Assembly: GCF_900113965.1 (NCBI RefSeq)
Contig: NZ_FORI01000002.1
Span: 248,001-312,000, forward strand
DNA: 64,000 bases
Origin: Treponema bryantii
Lineage (GTDB): Bacteria; Spirochaetota; Spirochaetia; Treponematales; Treponemataceae
Reading direction: 5' to 3'
The notes beneath the pieces were generated by a model. The model saw only the letters and a program-made list of their open reading frames with translations, was not told the origin of the DNA and did no database searches. Numbering within the stretch: position 1 is the first letter of the stretch; each line of letters begins with the position of its first letter. The position numbers and the translations under genes are program-made. Shown here piece after piece: positions 27,346 through 36,455 of the stretch.

Positions 27346-28325
27346 TGAGCGATAAATTACATGTATCTTCAAGCCCTCATTTTAATTTGAAATGTAATAC
27401 AACAATGATTATGGGAACTGTGCTTTTTGCACTTCTTCCTGAAGTCATTATGGGTATTGTTTTATTCCGCTGGGCAGCTTTAATAAGAATTCTTATTTCA
27501 GTTGCTTCTTGTATATGTTTTGAATATATCTTCCAGAAGGTAACTAAGCAGAAGGTTGTAATTGGAAATCTCTCTGCCTGTGTTACCGGTGTTATGATGG
27601 CACTTGTAAGTCCTTCAACTGCTCCTGTATGGATTTTTGTTGTTGGTGCAGCAGTTGCAATGATTGTTGCAAAGGGACTTTTCGGTGGAATCGGTTCTAA
27701 CGTATTCAACCCGGCTTTAACTGGCCGTGCCTTTATGTTCCTGAGTTTCCCTGCTGCCATGGGTGCAAGCTGGATGGCTCCAAAAACAATTTCAGCTGTA
27801 GATGCTGTTTCATCTGCAACAACTCTTTCTGCTATTAAGGCTGGAAGTTTTGCAGTAGAAAGTGGAACTTACTGGCAGTACTTTATTGGAAACAGAGCAG
27901 GTTGTATTGGTGAAACTTCAACCTTATTGATTTTGATTTCTTTTGCATTCCTGGCACTGGCTCACATTATCGACTGGCGTGCTCCTCTTGCGATGGTAGG
28001 AACTGTTGCAATCTGTTCTTGTATTGCCGGTGAAAATGTTGCCATGGCATTGATGACTGGTGGACTTTTATTTGGTGCAACTTTCATGGTAACTGATTAT
28101 GCTACAGCTCCTCTTACTAAAAAGGGCCGCCTTATTTTCGGCTTTGGCTGTGGTCTTATTACTTTCCTTATCAGAAAGTTTGGAGGATATCCGGAAGGCG
28201 TTATGTTCTCTATTTTGATTATGAACAGCGTTGCTCCTTTCTTAAACAATCTGACAGCTCGTAAGTATGGCTACGGTAAAAAAGCCGGTCGTCCTGCAGA
28301 CGCTGCAACAAAGGAGGCAAAATAA
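27342..28325 (+). CDS. rnfD: Rnf complex subunit D
   Basis: The 327-residue integral membrane protein has about nine to ten hydrophobic helices. It carries the SSATTLSA segment near residue 158, where the family binds FMN covalently through a Thr. It overlaps rnfC by 4 bases (ATGA), giving translational coupling. RnfD and RnfG carry the covalent flavins along the membrane electron path. Confidence 0.94.
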   Translation: MMSDKLHVSSSPHFNLKCNTTMIMGTVLFALLPEVIMGIVLFRWAALIRILISVASCICFEYIFQKVTKQKVVIGNLSACVTGVMMALVSPSTAPVWIFVVGAAVAMIVAKGLFGGIGSNVFNPALTGRAFMFLSFPAAMGASWMAPKTISAVDAVSSATTLSAIKAGSFAVESGTYWQYFIGNRAGCIGETSTLLILISFAFLALAHIIDWRAPLAMVGTVAICSCIAGENVAMALMTGGLLFGATFMVTDYATAPLTKKGRLIFGFGCGLITFLIRKFGGYPEGVMFSILIMNSVAPFLNNLTARKYGYGKKAGRPADAATKEAK

Positions 28326-28942
28326 TGGCTGAAGCAATCAAAAAAGAAAATGCCTGGAGCATGATTCGTCTTGGTCTTATTCTTGCAGCTTATGCTGTTG
28401 TTGCCTGTGCAATGCTTGCAATCGTAAATAATTTTACAGCTCCAAAAATTGCTCAGAATCAGGAGCGAAAGGTTAGTGCAGCAATGCAGGAATTCTTCCC
28501 TGATAATGGACTTACCTTTGAAACAGTAAAAGATTTTACACCTCCAGTTGTTGGTGCAATTACAGTTGATGAAATGTATGTTGCAAAACGTGGTAATGAA
28601 ATTATTGGCGGTGCCGCTCAGGTTTCTGGTCCTACTTATGATCAGGGATCAATTCTTATTGGTATTAAAACTGATGGAACTGTAGCTGGTCTTAAGTTCC
28701 TTAAACTTACAGACTCTCCAGGTTTTGGTCTTAAAGCAAATGATTCTACGTTTAAACTTCCAAACGGTAAAACCTTCTATGGACAGTTTGAAGGAAAGAA
28801 TGCAAAATCAGGCTTTACTGCCGGAGAAAACTTTGATGCAATTTCCGGAGCAACAATTACAAGTGTTGCAGTTTCTTCTTTAATAAATGAAGGAGCAAAA
28901 AATATCTTTAAATACTTTGACATGAAGGGGGTAGCAAAATAA
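28325..28942 (+). CDS. rnfG: Rnf complex subunit G (covalent FMN)
   Basis: The 205-residue protein has one N-terminal TM helix (residues 12-35) and an extracytoplasmic domain ending in the flavinylation motif DAISGATITS near residue 180, whose second Thr should carry FMN through an ApbE-type transferase. The gene begins on the last base of the rnfD stop codon (TAATG). Confidence 0.94.
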   Translation: MAEAIKKENAWSMIRLGLILAAYAVVACAMLAIVNNFTAPKIAQNQERKVSAAMQEFFPDNGLTFETVKDFTPPVVGAITVDEMYVAKRGNEIIGGAAQVSGPTYDQGSILIGIKTDGTVAGLKFLKLTDSPGFGLKANDSTFKLPNGKTFYGQFEGKNAKSGFTAGENFDAISGATITSVAVSSLINEGAKNIFKYFDMKGVAK

Positions 28943-29658
28943 TGGCAAACACAAAACTTAAAACCTTTGTTAATGGTTTCCTTCGTGAAAATCCTCTTCT
29001 TGTTTTGAACATCGGTTTGTGTTCATCTCTTGGTGTAACAACAAGTATTTTCAACGGTCTTGGTATGGGCGTTGGAATGACCTTTGTTCTTGTTATGAGT
29101 GAAATCGTAATCAGTATTTTCCGTAAGCTGATTCCTTCGGCAATCCGTCTTCCGGTTTTCATTACTGTAATTGCAGCATTTACAACAATCGTTCAGCTGG
29201 TTCTCAATGCCTATGTTGAATCTCTTTACAATGCGCTTGGAGTTTTCATTCCACTCATCGTTGTAAACTGTATCATCATGGGACGCGTAGAAGCTTTTGC
29301 TTCCAAAAATAAAGTTGGAGATTCTATTCTCGACGGACTTGGAATGGGAATCGGATATACAATTGTTCTTGTTGCAATTTCTTTGATTCGCGAGCTTCTT
29401 GGTGGTGGAACACTTTTTGCAGGTACTGCACTTAAGATTGATGTTCTTCCAGAAGCTTACCGTATCGGTATCTTTAACAGTGCACCGGGCGGCTTCCTTG
29501 TATTCGGTATTTTAGCTGCATGTCTTCAGGCATGGAAACAGTACAAGCAGAATAAAGCTGATGAAGCAGAAATCGCTGCATTGAAAGAAGCTGAAAAACC
29601 AGCCGAAGTTGAAGCGCCAGCCGCTGTTGCACAGCCTTCTGAGGGAGGAGCACAATAA
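28942..29658 (+). CDS. rnfE: Rnf complex subunit E
   Basis: This 238-residue six-helix membrane protein of the RnfA/RnfE pair shows the repeated LGMG segments and the NCIIMGRVEAFA motif with the conserved Cys that belongs to the intramembrane iron-sulfur site. A hydrophilic Ala/Glu-rich tail of about 35 residues exceeds the usual family length. It is joined to rnfG and rnfA by 1-base overlaps. Confidence 0.94.
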   Translation: MANTKLKTFVNGFLRENPLLVLNIGLCSSLGVTTSIFNGLGMGVGMTFVLVMSEIVISIFRKLIPSAIRLPVFITVIAAFTTIVQLVLNAYVESLYNALGVFIPLIVVNCIIMGRVEAFASKNKVGDSILDGLGMGIGYTIVLVAISLIRELLGGGTLFAGTALKIDVLPEAYRIGIFNSAPGGFLVFGILAACLQAWKQYKQNKADEAEIAALKEAEKPAEVEAPAAVAQPSEGGAQ

Positions 29659-30233
29659 TGGAAACAATTAAACTTTTTATAAAATCTGCTCTTATTGATA
29701 ACGTAGTTTTCATCCAGTATCTGGCAATCTGTCCTTTTATTGGTATGACAAATGATACTGAAAAAGCAACAGGAATGGGTCTTGCAACTACTTTCGTAAT
29801 CATGCTGGCAACAGCCGTAACCTGGCCAATCTATAAGCTTGTTATGGTTCCTCTTGGACTTGAGTTCTTACAGACTCTTTTCTTTATTCTTGTAATTGCT
29901 TCTCTTGTACAGCTTGTTGAGTTCTTCCTTAAGAAGATGTCACCTGGCTTGTATAACGCAATGGGTGTTTACCTTGCTTTGATTACTACTAACTGTGCTG
30001 TTCTTGGTATTACAATCAACTGTATTTCAAAGAACTACAATTATATTCAGAGCCTTGTTTATGCCTTTGGTTCTGCTATGGGATTCTTAATTTCAATGGT
30101 AATTATGAGTGGCGTACGCAGCAGAGTTAAGACAGCTAATCTTCCAAAGGCTTTTGCAGGAACTCCAATATTGTATGTTTGTGCAAGTTTGTTGAGCTTA
30201 GCGTTCTTAGGCTTTAAGGGATTGATTAAGTAA
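29658..30233 (+). CDS. rnfA: Rnf complex subunit A
   Basis: The 191-residue six-helix membrane protein is homologous to rnfE in inverted topology. It has IDNVVFIQYLAICPFIG near the start and the TTNCAVLG motif whose Cys pairs with that of RnfE in the membrane [2Fe-2S] site. The length is normal for the family. The gene is coupled to rnfE by a 1-base overlap. Confidence 0.95.
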   Translation: METIKLFIKSALIDNVVFIQYLAICPFIGMTNDTEKATGMGLATTFVIMLATAVTWPIYKLVMVPLGLEFLQTLFFILVIASLVQLVEFFLKKMSPGLYNAMGVYLALITTNCAVLGITINCISKNYNYIQSLVYAFGSAMGFLISMVIMSGVRSRVKTANLPKAFAGTPILYVCASLLSLAFLGFKGLIK

Positions 30234-30243
30234 GGAGAGCTGA

Positions 30244-31044
30244 ATGAATATAATTTTATATACAATAATAGTTTCTGTAATCATTGCTTTCCTTCTTGGT
30301 GTTTTACTTGGACTTTTCAAAAAGATTTTCCATGTAGATACTGATCCAAAAGTTCAGAAGGTAAGAGATGCGCTAAGCGGTGCAAACTGTGGTGGTTGTG
30401 GACTTGCAGGTTGTGATGCTTTTGCTTCTGCCGTAGTAAAAGGTGATGCTCCAACAAACGGTTGTGTTGCCGGTGGTTCAGACTGTGCTAAAAAAGTTGC
30501 AGAGATTCTTGGACAGGCTGGAGTAGAATTAAAGCCAAAAGTAGCTTTCCTTGCCTGTGCCGGTACAAAAGACTGCGCTGCAGATAAAGCAGAATATATC
30601 GGAATCAAAACCTGTAAGGCTGCTCAGCTTACAATGAATGGTACAAAAAAGTGTGCATTTGGTTGTATAGGACTGGGCGATTGTGTTAAAGTATGCCCTT
30701 TCGGAGCTCTCTACATGGGAGACGATGGACTTCCAAAGGTGAACAAAGCAAAATGTGTTGCCTGTGGAAAATGTGCTGCAGCATGTCCAAAACATCTATT
30801 CCGTCTTATTGATGCTGATTTGAAAGGTGCAATCGGTGTATGTTCTAACAAGAGTGATAATAAGGTTCAGATTAAAAAGGATTGTTCTAAAGGCTGCTTT
30901 AAATGCGGTATGTGTGCACGCAAGTGTCCGGAGCAGGCAATTGATGTAAGTTCAGGTCTGCCGGTAATTGACTGCACAAAGTGTACCAGCTGCGGCACAT
31001 GTGTTACCGCATGTGTTGATAAGGTTCTGGTTTTATTAAAATAG
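30244..31044 (+). CDS. rnfB: Rnf complex subunit B (ferredoxin-accepting iron-sulfur subunit)
   Basis: The 266-residue protein has an N-terminal membrane anchor, then the Fe-S domain ANCGGCGLAGCDAF. Several ferredoxin clusters follow, including CVACGKCAAACP, CFKCGMCARKCP and CTSCGTCVTAC. RnfB accepts electrons from reduced ferredoxin. AAGGAG lies before the ATG, and the gene is 10 bases after rnfA. It is the last structural gene of the complex; the downstream permease is only 23 bases further on. Confidence 0.95.
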   Translation: MNIILYTIIVSVIIAFLLGVLLGLFKKIFHVDTDPKVQKVRDALSGANCGGCGLAGCDAFASAVVKGDAPTNGCVAGGSDCAKKVAEILGQAGVELKPKVAFLACAGTKDCAADKAEYIGIKTCKAAQLTMNGTKKCAFGCIGLGDCVKVCPFGALYMGDDGLPKVNKAKCVACGKCAAACPKHLFRLIDADLKGAIGVCSNKSDNKVQIKKDCSKGCFKCGMCARKCPEQAIDVSSGLPVIDCTKCTSCGTCVTACVDKVLVLLK

Positions 31045-31067
31045 TTAATCCATAGGAGGAAATATAT

Positions 31068-32405
31068 ATGGAAAAGTTATTTAAGTTACAGGAAAGAGGT
31101 ACCACAGTTTCGAAAGAAATTATTGGTGGTATTACAACTTTCCTTGCAATGGCTTACATTCTTGCTGTAAACCCAAGCATTCTTTCTACTTCTGGAATGG
31201 GCTGGGGTGCAGTATTTACAGCCACAGCACTCTCTGCTGCTATTGCAACTCTTGTAATGGCATTCTGCGCAAACCTTCCTGTTGCTCTTGCACCAGGTCT
31301 TGGTCTTAACGCATTCTTCACATACACAGTAGTTCTGGGTATGGGATGTTCTTTCCAGCTTGCACTTACTGCAGTTCTTCTTGAAGGTGTGCTCTTTATC
31401 ATACTTTCTCTCTGCGGTGTTCGTGAAGCAATCATCAAATCAATTCCTGAAGGTCTTAAAAAGGCTGTTGCTGTAGGTATTGGTCTTTTCATTGCTATCA
31501 TTGGTCTTGCTAATGCAGGTATCGTTTCTACAGAAACTGGAACTCTCATTGGATTTGTAAACTTTACAATGGCTAACAAGACAGCAATTGTTGCTGTAAT
31601 TGGTCTCATTCTTACAATCGTTTTGTACACATTGAAAGTACCAGGAGCAATCCTTATTGGTATTATCATTACTACAATTATTGGTATTCCATTTGGAGTA
31701 ACAACAATTCCTGAAGATTTCAAACCATTCTCAGCTCCATCAGCTCCACATTTCTTTGCTTTTGATTTCAAGGGAATCTGTTTTACAACTGCAGGAAAGT
31801 TCTCTTTCGCAGTTCTTGGACAGTTCTTCGTAATCTTCTTTACATTCCTCTTTACAGACCTCTTTGATACTATCGGAACTCTTCTTGGTGTAGCAGAGCA
31901 GGGTAACCTTAAAGATGAAAACGGTGAAGTTGCAAATGTGAAGGGCGCTCTTATGGCTGATGCTGTTGGTACAGCTGTTGGTGCTTGTCTTGGTACTTCA
32001 ACTGTAACATCATTTGTTGAATCATCTTCTGGTGTTGCTGCTGGTGCACGCACAGGTCTTGCTTCTGTAACAACTGCAGTTCTCTTCCTTGTATCACTCT
32101 TCCTCAGTCCACTCTTCTTCCTCATTCCATCAGCAGCTACAGCTCCAGCATTGATCTTCGTTGGATATTTGATGATGAAGTCTGTTGTAGACATTAAGTT
32201 TGATGATCCAACAGAAGGTATCCCGGCATTCATCACAATCATGACAATGCCATTCTCTTACTCAATTGCTAAGGGTATTCAGTGGGGTATCATTTCTTAC
32301 GTTATCGCTAAGTGTGCAGGAAAGAAAGTTAAAGACATCCCTGTAGTTACATGGATTCTTGCTGTTATCTTCCTGGCTGATATTATTTTCGAAGCTTGTA
32401 AATAA
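31068..32405 (+). CDS. Purine (hypoxanthine/guanine/adenine) permease, AzgA-type NCS2 family
   Basis: The 445-residue polytopic protein opens with the family-typical GGITTFLAMAYILAVNP and contains the conserved PGLGLNAFFTY and FTDLFDTIGTL segments, the latter near TM8 where the family places substrate residues. It imports nucleobases by cation symport. AGGAGG precedes the ATG. It follows rnfB closely and ends at a strong terminator, so it may be read from the rnf promoter, though no functional link is evident. Confidence 0.9.
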   Translation: MEKLFKLQERGTTVSKEIIGGITTFLAMAYILAVNPSILSTSGMGWGAVFTATALSAAIATLVMAFCANLPVALAPGLGLNAFFTYTVVLGMGCSFQLALTAVLLEGVLFIILSLCGVREAIIKSIPEGLKKAVAVGIGLFIAIIGLANAGIVSTETGTLIGFVNFTMANKTAIVAVIGLILTIVLYTLKVPGAILIGIIITTIIGIPFGVTTIPEDFKPFSAPSAPHFFAFDFKGICFTTAGKFSFAVLGQFFVIFFTFLFTDLFDTIGTLLGVAEQGNLKDENGEVANVKGALMADAVGTAVGACLGTSTVTSFVESSSGVAAGARTGLASVTTAVLFLVSLFLSPLFFLIPSAATAPALIFVGYLMMKSVVDIKFDDPTEGIPAFITIMTMPFSYSIAKGIQWGIISYVIAKCAGKKVKDIPVVTWILAVIFLADIIFEACK

Positions 32406-32428
32406 AGGCTCAGAGGCTTAGTTAAAGC

Positions 32429-32460
32429 AAAAAGGCTGTCCTTCCGGGCAGCCTTTTTTT
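32429..32460 (+). terminator. Rho-independent terminator after the purine permease
   Basis: AAAAAGGCTG pairs with CAGCCTTTTT around a TCCTTCCGGG loop, followed by further T residues. Confidence 0.9.
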
Positions 32461-32526
32461 ATGGATTGCTTCGCCTTCGGCTCGCAATGACGTCATTGCG
32501 AGGAGCGCCAGCGACGTGGCAATCTA
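32461..32526. repeat. REP-like palindrome (GATT...AATGAC class)
   Basis: ATGGATTGCTTCG with CTCGCAATGAC faces GTCATTGCGAG with GTGGCAATCTAT, meeting at a central GACGTC. A related element lies at 35223-35294. It fills the gap between the permease terminator and the leuD stop codon. Confidence 0.75.
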
Positions 32527-33030
32527 TTATATTTTAGCAAACAAAGTTTTCTCAGATTCATCCACATTAAACTGATAGCTCTTAGAAAGAGAACCTGCAA
32601 TAAGTTTTACCTTTGCAGTTCCATCTTCATTCAAAACTACCTTACATTCTGTATCTTTATCTGCAAATGTGCGGAACATATCTGCAAGAGATTTTCTGTC
32701 AATTTCAATAGCCATAAGATCATTTGCAAACATATCCTTACGGAATGCTTTTGCAAAAGTTGGAGCTACAACAGTATTAATTCCGTTAGCTTCAAGTGCC
32801 CATGAGGCATGTTCACGTTCTGAACCACAGCCGAAGTTTTCTTTTGTAATAATTACCTTTTTACCGGCAACATCACTTTTTGGATTAAAACCTTCAACCT
32901 TAAGATTTTCAAAAAGGTGGGAAGTAAGCTCCTGTTTAGGAAGCTCTGCAAGATACTCTGCAGCAATAATCTCGTCGGTATTGATATCCGAACGATCCAA
33001 AAACAGCACAGCGCCACCAAAAGTTTTCAT
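32527..33030 (-). CDS. leuD: 3-isopropylmalate dehydratase small subunit-like protein
   Basis: From the ATG at 33030 (MKTFGGAV), with AGGAGA upstream, the protein is 167 residues, the normal length of short LeuD-type swivel domains. It shows SDINTDEIIAAEYL and the signature NFGCGSEREHASWAL, in which the usual second Ser of GSSREH is Glu. It would pair with a LeuC-type [4Fe-4S] subunit to isomerise isopropylmalate or a related hydroxyacid. No large subunit or other leucine gene lies nearby, so the exact substrate is uncertain. Confidence 0.75.
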   Translation of the reverse strand: MKTFGGAVLFLDRSDINTDEIIAAEYLAELPKQELTSHLFENLKVEGFNPKSDVAGKKVIITKENFGCGSEREHASWALEANGINTVVAPTFAKAFRKDMFANDLMAIEIDRKSLADMFRTFADKDTECKVVLNEDGTAKVKLIAGSLSKSYQFNVDESEKTLFAKI

Positions 33031-33169
33031 TTTAATAAGTCTCCTAATAATTATCATACGACGAACATACGTCAAGTTAAAATATACCATTAAATGATTT
33101 TAAAAGAAAGTGTTTTCCTGCTTGTTTAATAAAAATTGATTTTTACAATAATACTGAAAATTTCTTACA

Positions 33170-33197
33170 TTCAAATAACAAAAACTTGTGCTATAAT
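33170..33197 (+). promoter_or_regulatory. Candidate promoter of the GH31 gene
   Basis: TTCAAA-N16-TATAAT, with the -10 box 31 bases before the ATG and followed by AGGAAGGA as ribosome-binding site. The -35 box is weak. Confidence 0.45.
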
Positions 33198-33228
33198 TAA
33201 AACATTACAAATAATTAGGAAGGAATTT

Positions 33229-35217
33229 ATGTTTTTAGAAGCAAAAAATGCACTTGTATTCAAAAAGGCTAATGAAACTTTAATGATTGAACCTTGGGGA
33301 AAAGATTCTCTTCGTGTGCGCTCAACTTTGGAAAGCGCTTTTATTGATCGTGATGTTGCTCTTACAGAAAAGATTAATCACGGCACTGCTAAAATCAGCG
33401 TATCAGAAAACAGTGCCTCAATTAAAAACGGAATGCTGGAAGCACGTCTTAATTATAATGGTGTAATTTCTTTTTATAAAAATGATAAATTAATTTTACA
33501 GGAATACTACCGTCAGTATGATCCAACTGCAACAAAAGAAAGCTGCTGTACTAAAATTATCAGCCGCCAGTATCAGGGAATCATCGGTGGAGACTATTCG
33601 CTTACAGTTCGCTTTAATCCTAACGACGACGAAAAGCTTTTTGGTATGGGACAGTATCCTACACCTTATCTTGATATGAAGGGCTGTACACTTGAACTTG
33701 CACAGAGAAATAGCCAGGTTTCAATTCCTTTCGCATTATCAAATCTTGGCTACGGCTTCCTCTGGAATAATCCTGCTGTAGGTAGAGTTACTTTTGGAAA
33801 GAACATTACAGAATGGCATGCCGAAAGTACAAAAGAAATGGATTACTGGATTACAGCCGGTGATACACCTGCAGAAATTGTTGAGAAATATACAGCTGCT
33901 GTTGGACGAGCTCCAGCTCTTACAGAAGACTATCTTGGCTTCTGGCAGTGTAAACTTCGCTACCGCACACAGGAAGAAATCCTTACAGTAGCACGCAAAT
34001 ATAAAGAAATGGGAATTCACCTCGATGTTATCGTAATTGACTTCTTCCACTGGCCACGGCAGGGAGACTGGTTCTTTGATAAGGAATACTGGCCTGATCC
34101 AAAGGCTATGTGCGATGAGCTTCACGCAATGGGAACAAAGGTTATGGTTTCTGTATGGCCTAATGTTGATAAAAAATCAACCCACTTCTACGAAATGCAG
34201 GATAAGGGCTATCTGATTCGTTCAGACCGTGGTTCAAACCAGAGCTTTGACTGGCAGGGCGACTGTCTTGCAATTGATGCAACAAATCCTGAAGCACGCG
34301 AATACCTCTGGGAAATCTGTAAAAAGAATTATGCTGATTACGGAATCGATATGTTCTGGCTTGATAACTCTGAACCTGACCTTAATATTTATGATTTTGG
34401 AAACTACAGATATCAGATGGGACCTGGTTTACAGGTTGCAAATATTTACCCTCAGATGTACAGCCGTGCTTTCTACGAAGGTCAGAAGAAAATGGGGCAG
34501 AAGAGCATTGTAAACCTTGAACGCTGTGCATGGGTTGGAAGCCAGAAGTATAATCAGATTATCTGGAATGGTGACGTTCAGTCTACATGGGAATGCTTCA
34601 GAACTTCTGTTTGCGAAGGTTTGAACATGGGTATTGCAGGAATTCCTTGGTGGACAACGGATATCGGCGGCTTTATGTACGGTGATGTTCGTACAGAAGA
34701 GTTTAAGGAATTGTTGATTCGCTGGTTTGAATGGGCTGTATTTACTCCGATTTTACGTCTGCACGGTGACCGTGATCCTCACGATATTCCATTACTCGAT
34801 AAGGATCCACAGAGAGGTTACGGTGGAGGACACTTGTTCACCGGACGTGACAACGAAATCTGGTCTTATGGAGAAGGTCCTCAGAAGATTATGGAAGAGC
34901 AGATTAAACTACGTGAAAAGATTAAACCTTATGTAACAAAGGTAATGAAAGAAGCAAGCGAAAACGGAAGTCCTGCGCTCAGAACAATGTTCTACGAGTT
35001 CCCAGAAGACGAGAAATGCTGGAACCTCAAAGATCAGTACATGTTCGGTTCAGACTACCTTGTAGCCCCTGTAATGACACCACAGACATTCAAACGTGAT
35101 GTATACCTGCCTGCCGGTAAGTGGGAAAACATCCACGACGGAAAAGTATATGAAGGCGGTCAGACAATTACTGTGGACGCACCGCTTGAAGCTATTCCTG
35201 TTTTTGAAAGAAAATAG
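33229..35217 (+). CDS. Glycoside hydrolase family 31 (alpha-glucosidase/alpha-xylosidase type)
   Basis: I choose the ATG at 33229 because AGGAAGGA precedes it; an in-frame extension 31 codons upstream overlaps the promoter. The 662-residue enzyme has the N-terminal beta-sandwich (MGQYPTPYLDMKG), then the TIM barrel with the nucleophile Asp in MFWLDNSEP near 376 and the acid/base Asp in RLHGDRDPHD near 512. A C-terminal beta domain follows (LPAGKWENIHDGKVYEGG). No signal peptide is seen, so it probably acts on imported oligosaccharides in the cytoplasm. Alpha-xylosidase and alpha-glucosidase specificities cannot be separated here. Confidence 0.88.
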   Translation: MFLEAKNALVFKKANETLMIEPWGKDSLRVRSTLESAFIDRDVALTEKINHGTAKISVSENSASIKNGMLEARLNYNGVISFYKNDKLILQEYYRQYDPTATKESCCTKIISRQYQGIIGGDYSLTVRFNPNDDEKLFGMGQYPTPYLDMKGCTLELAQRNSQVSIPFALSNLGYGFLWNNPAVGRVTFGKNITEWHAESTKEMDYWITAGDTPAEIVEKYTAAVGRAPALTEDYLGFWQCKLRYRTQEEILTVARKYKEMGIHLDVIVIDFFHWPRQGDWFFDKEYWPDPKAMCDELHAMGTKVMVSVWPNVDKKSTHFYEMQDKGYLIRSDRGSNQSFDWQGDCLAIDATNPEAREYLWEICKKNYADYGIDMFWLDNSEPDLNIYDFGNYRYQMGPGLQVANIYPQMYSRAFYEGQKKMGQKSIVNLERCAWVGSQKYNQIIWNGDVQSTWECFRTSVCEGLNMGIAGIPWWTTDIGGFMYGDVRTEEFKELLIRWFEWAVFTPILRLHGDRDPHDIPLLDKDPQRGYGGGHLFTGRDNEIWSYGEGPQKIMEEQIKLREKIKPYVTKVMKEASENGSPALRTMFYEFPEDEKCWNLKDQYMFGSDYLVAPVMTPQTFKRDVYLPAGKWENIHDGKVYEGGQTITVDAPLEAIPVFERK

Positions 35218-35222
35218 TAATA

Positions 35223-35294
35223 TAGATTGTCGAGGCAAGCTCGACAATGACAATGCTTTAAATGTCATTCCCCGGCTTGACCGGGGAATCTTTT
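35223..35294 (+). repeat. REP-like double hairpin, also acting as terminator
   Basis: The first hairpin, GATTGTCGAG/CTCGACAATGAC, is followed by 12 bases and then GTCATTCCCCGG/CCGGGGAATC. The second stem, followed by TTTTTT, also forms a good terminator for the GH31 gene. It has the same GATT...AATGAC/GTCATT...AATC framework as the element at 32461-32526. Confidence 0.75.
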
Positions 35295-35307
35295 TTAAGA
35301 GGCGTTT

Positions 35308-36417
35308 ATGAATCGTGAAAAAACAATCATCAGAACCAGTATAATCGGTATTGCAGCAAATATTTTCCTTTCTGCATTTAAGGCTTTTGTCGGAATCATC
35401 ACAAACTCCATCGCCATCATTATGGACTCTGTAAATAACCTTAGTGATGCGCTTTCTTCGGTAATTACAATTGTAGGAACAAAGCTTGCCGGAAAACCTG
35501 CAGATAAAAAGCACCCCTTTGGTCACGGAAGGGCAGAATACCTTACAGCACTCGTAATTGCGGTGATTATTCTTTATGCGGGTTTAACGGCTTGTATTGA
35601 ATCTGTAAAGAAAATCATAAATCCTGTTACTCCAGATTATAATACTGCTTCCATCGTAATCATCAGTGTTGCAGTTGTTGTAAAGATTGTTCTTGGACTT
35701 TATGTAAAGGCGAGTGGCAAAAAAGTAAATTCTGATTCCCTGATTGCAAGCGGACAAGACGCTTTAATGGATTCCATCATTTCTGCTTCTACAATTCTTG
35801 CAGCGGCAATTTTTCTTATCTGGCATATTTCTCTTGAGGCATATCTTGGAGTTTTAATTTCCTTTGCAATCGTAAAGGCGGGTATTGAAGTACTGCGCGA
35901 AACAATCAGCAAGATTCTCGGCGAGCGTATTGATTCTCATCTTTCAAAAGAAATCAAAAGAACAATTGTTTCCTGTGATAAGGAAATCCTTGGTGCTTAC
36001 GATTTAGTTTTGAATAACTATGGACCTGATATGCATGTAGGTTCAGCTCACATTGAAGTACCTGATACCTGGTCTGCAGATAAGATTGACTCAATGTCCC
36101 GCAAAATTGCAAATGAAGTTTATGTAAAACACGGCGTTGCAATGAGCGCAATCGGAATCTATTCAGTAAACACAAAGGAAAATTCAGCCGCCCAAATTCG
36201 CGAGCGTGTTAGCAAAATTGTAATGGAACACAAAGAGATTTTACAGATGCATGGCTTTTTTGTTGACGAAAAAACAAAGCAGATGCGCTTCGACATTATA
36301 GTTTCTTTTGATTCTCTGAGCATGAAAGAAATGTTCAACCACGTAGTCCAGGACGTAAAAGACGCATTCCCAGACTACGATGTTCAGGTACAGTTTGACG
36401 TTGATATATCAGATTGA
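35308..36417 (+). CDS. Cation diffusion facilitator family metal exporter
   Basis: The 369-residue protein has about six TM helices and the CDF features DSVNNLSD in TM2, KKHPFGHGRAEY between TM2 and TM3, and GQDALMDS in TM5. A cytoplasmic ferredoxin-like C-terminal domain follows from about residue 215. CDF proteins export Zn, Fe, Mn or Co by proton exchange. The TM2 and TM5 motifs with Asp rather than His suggest Mn or Fe, but this is only a tendency. AAGAGG precedes the ATG. The C-terminal tail is slightly longer than in FieF. Confidence 0.85.
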   Translation: MNREKTIIRTSIIGIAANIFLSAFKAFVGIITNSIAIIMDSVNNLSDALSSVITIVGTKLAGKPADKKHPFGHGRAEYLTALVIAVIILYAGLTACIESVKKIINPVTPDYNTASIVIISVAVVVKIVLGLYVKASGKKVNSDSLIASGQDALMDSIISASTILAAAIFLIWHISLEAYLGVLISFAIVKAGIEVLRETISKILGERIDSHLSKEIKRTIVSCDKEILGAYDLVLNNYGPDMHVGSAHIEVPDTWSADKIDSMSRKIANEVYVKHGVAMSAIGIYSVNTKENSAAQIRERVSKIVMEHKEILQMHGFFVDEKTKQMRFDIIVSFDSLSMKEMFNHVVQDVKDAFPDYDVQVQFDVDISD

Positions 36418-36418
36418 T

Positions 36419-36455
36419 GGTGGTTTCGATACGCCCTTCGGGCTACTCAACCACC
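36419..36455. repeat. REP-like element (GGTTTCGATAC class), single unit
   Basis: GGTGGTTTCGATACG and CTACTCAACCACC enclose an inner CCCTTCGGG hairpin. It is nearly identical to each half of the element at 9232-9306. It begins 2 bases after the CDF stop and overlaps the last codons of the convergent dehydrogenase gene. Confidence 0.85.

Noticed and set aside
31154-32242. A 362-residue minus-strand open frame.
   Set aside because: It lies entirely opposite the well-supported purine permease. Its basic, Pro/Arg/Thr-rich composition is typical of an antisense shadow.
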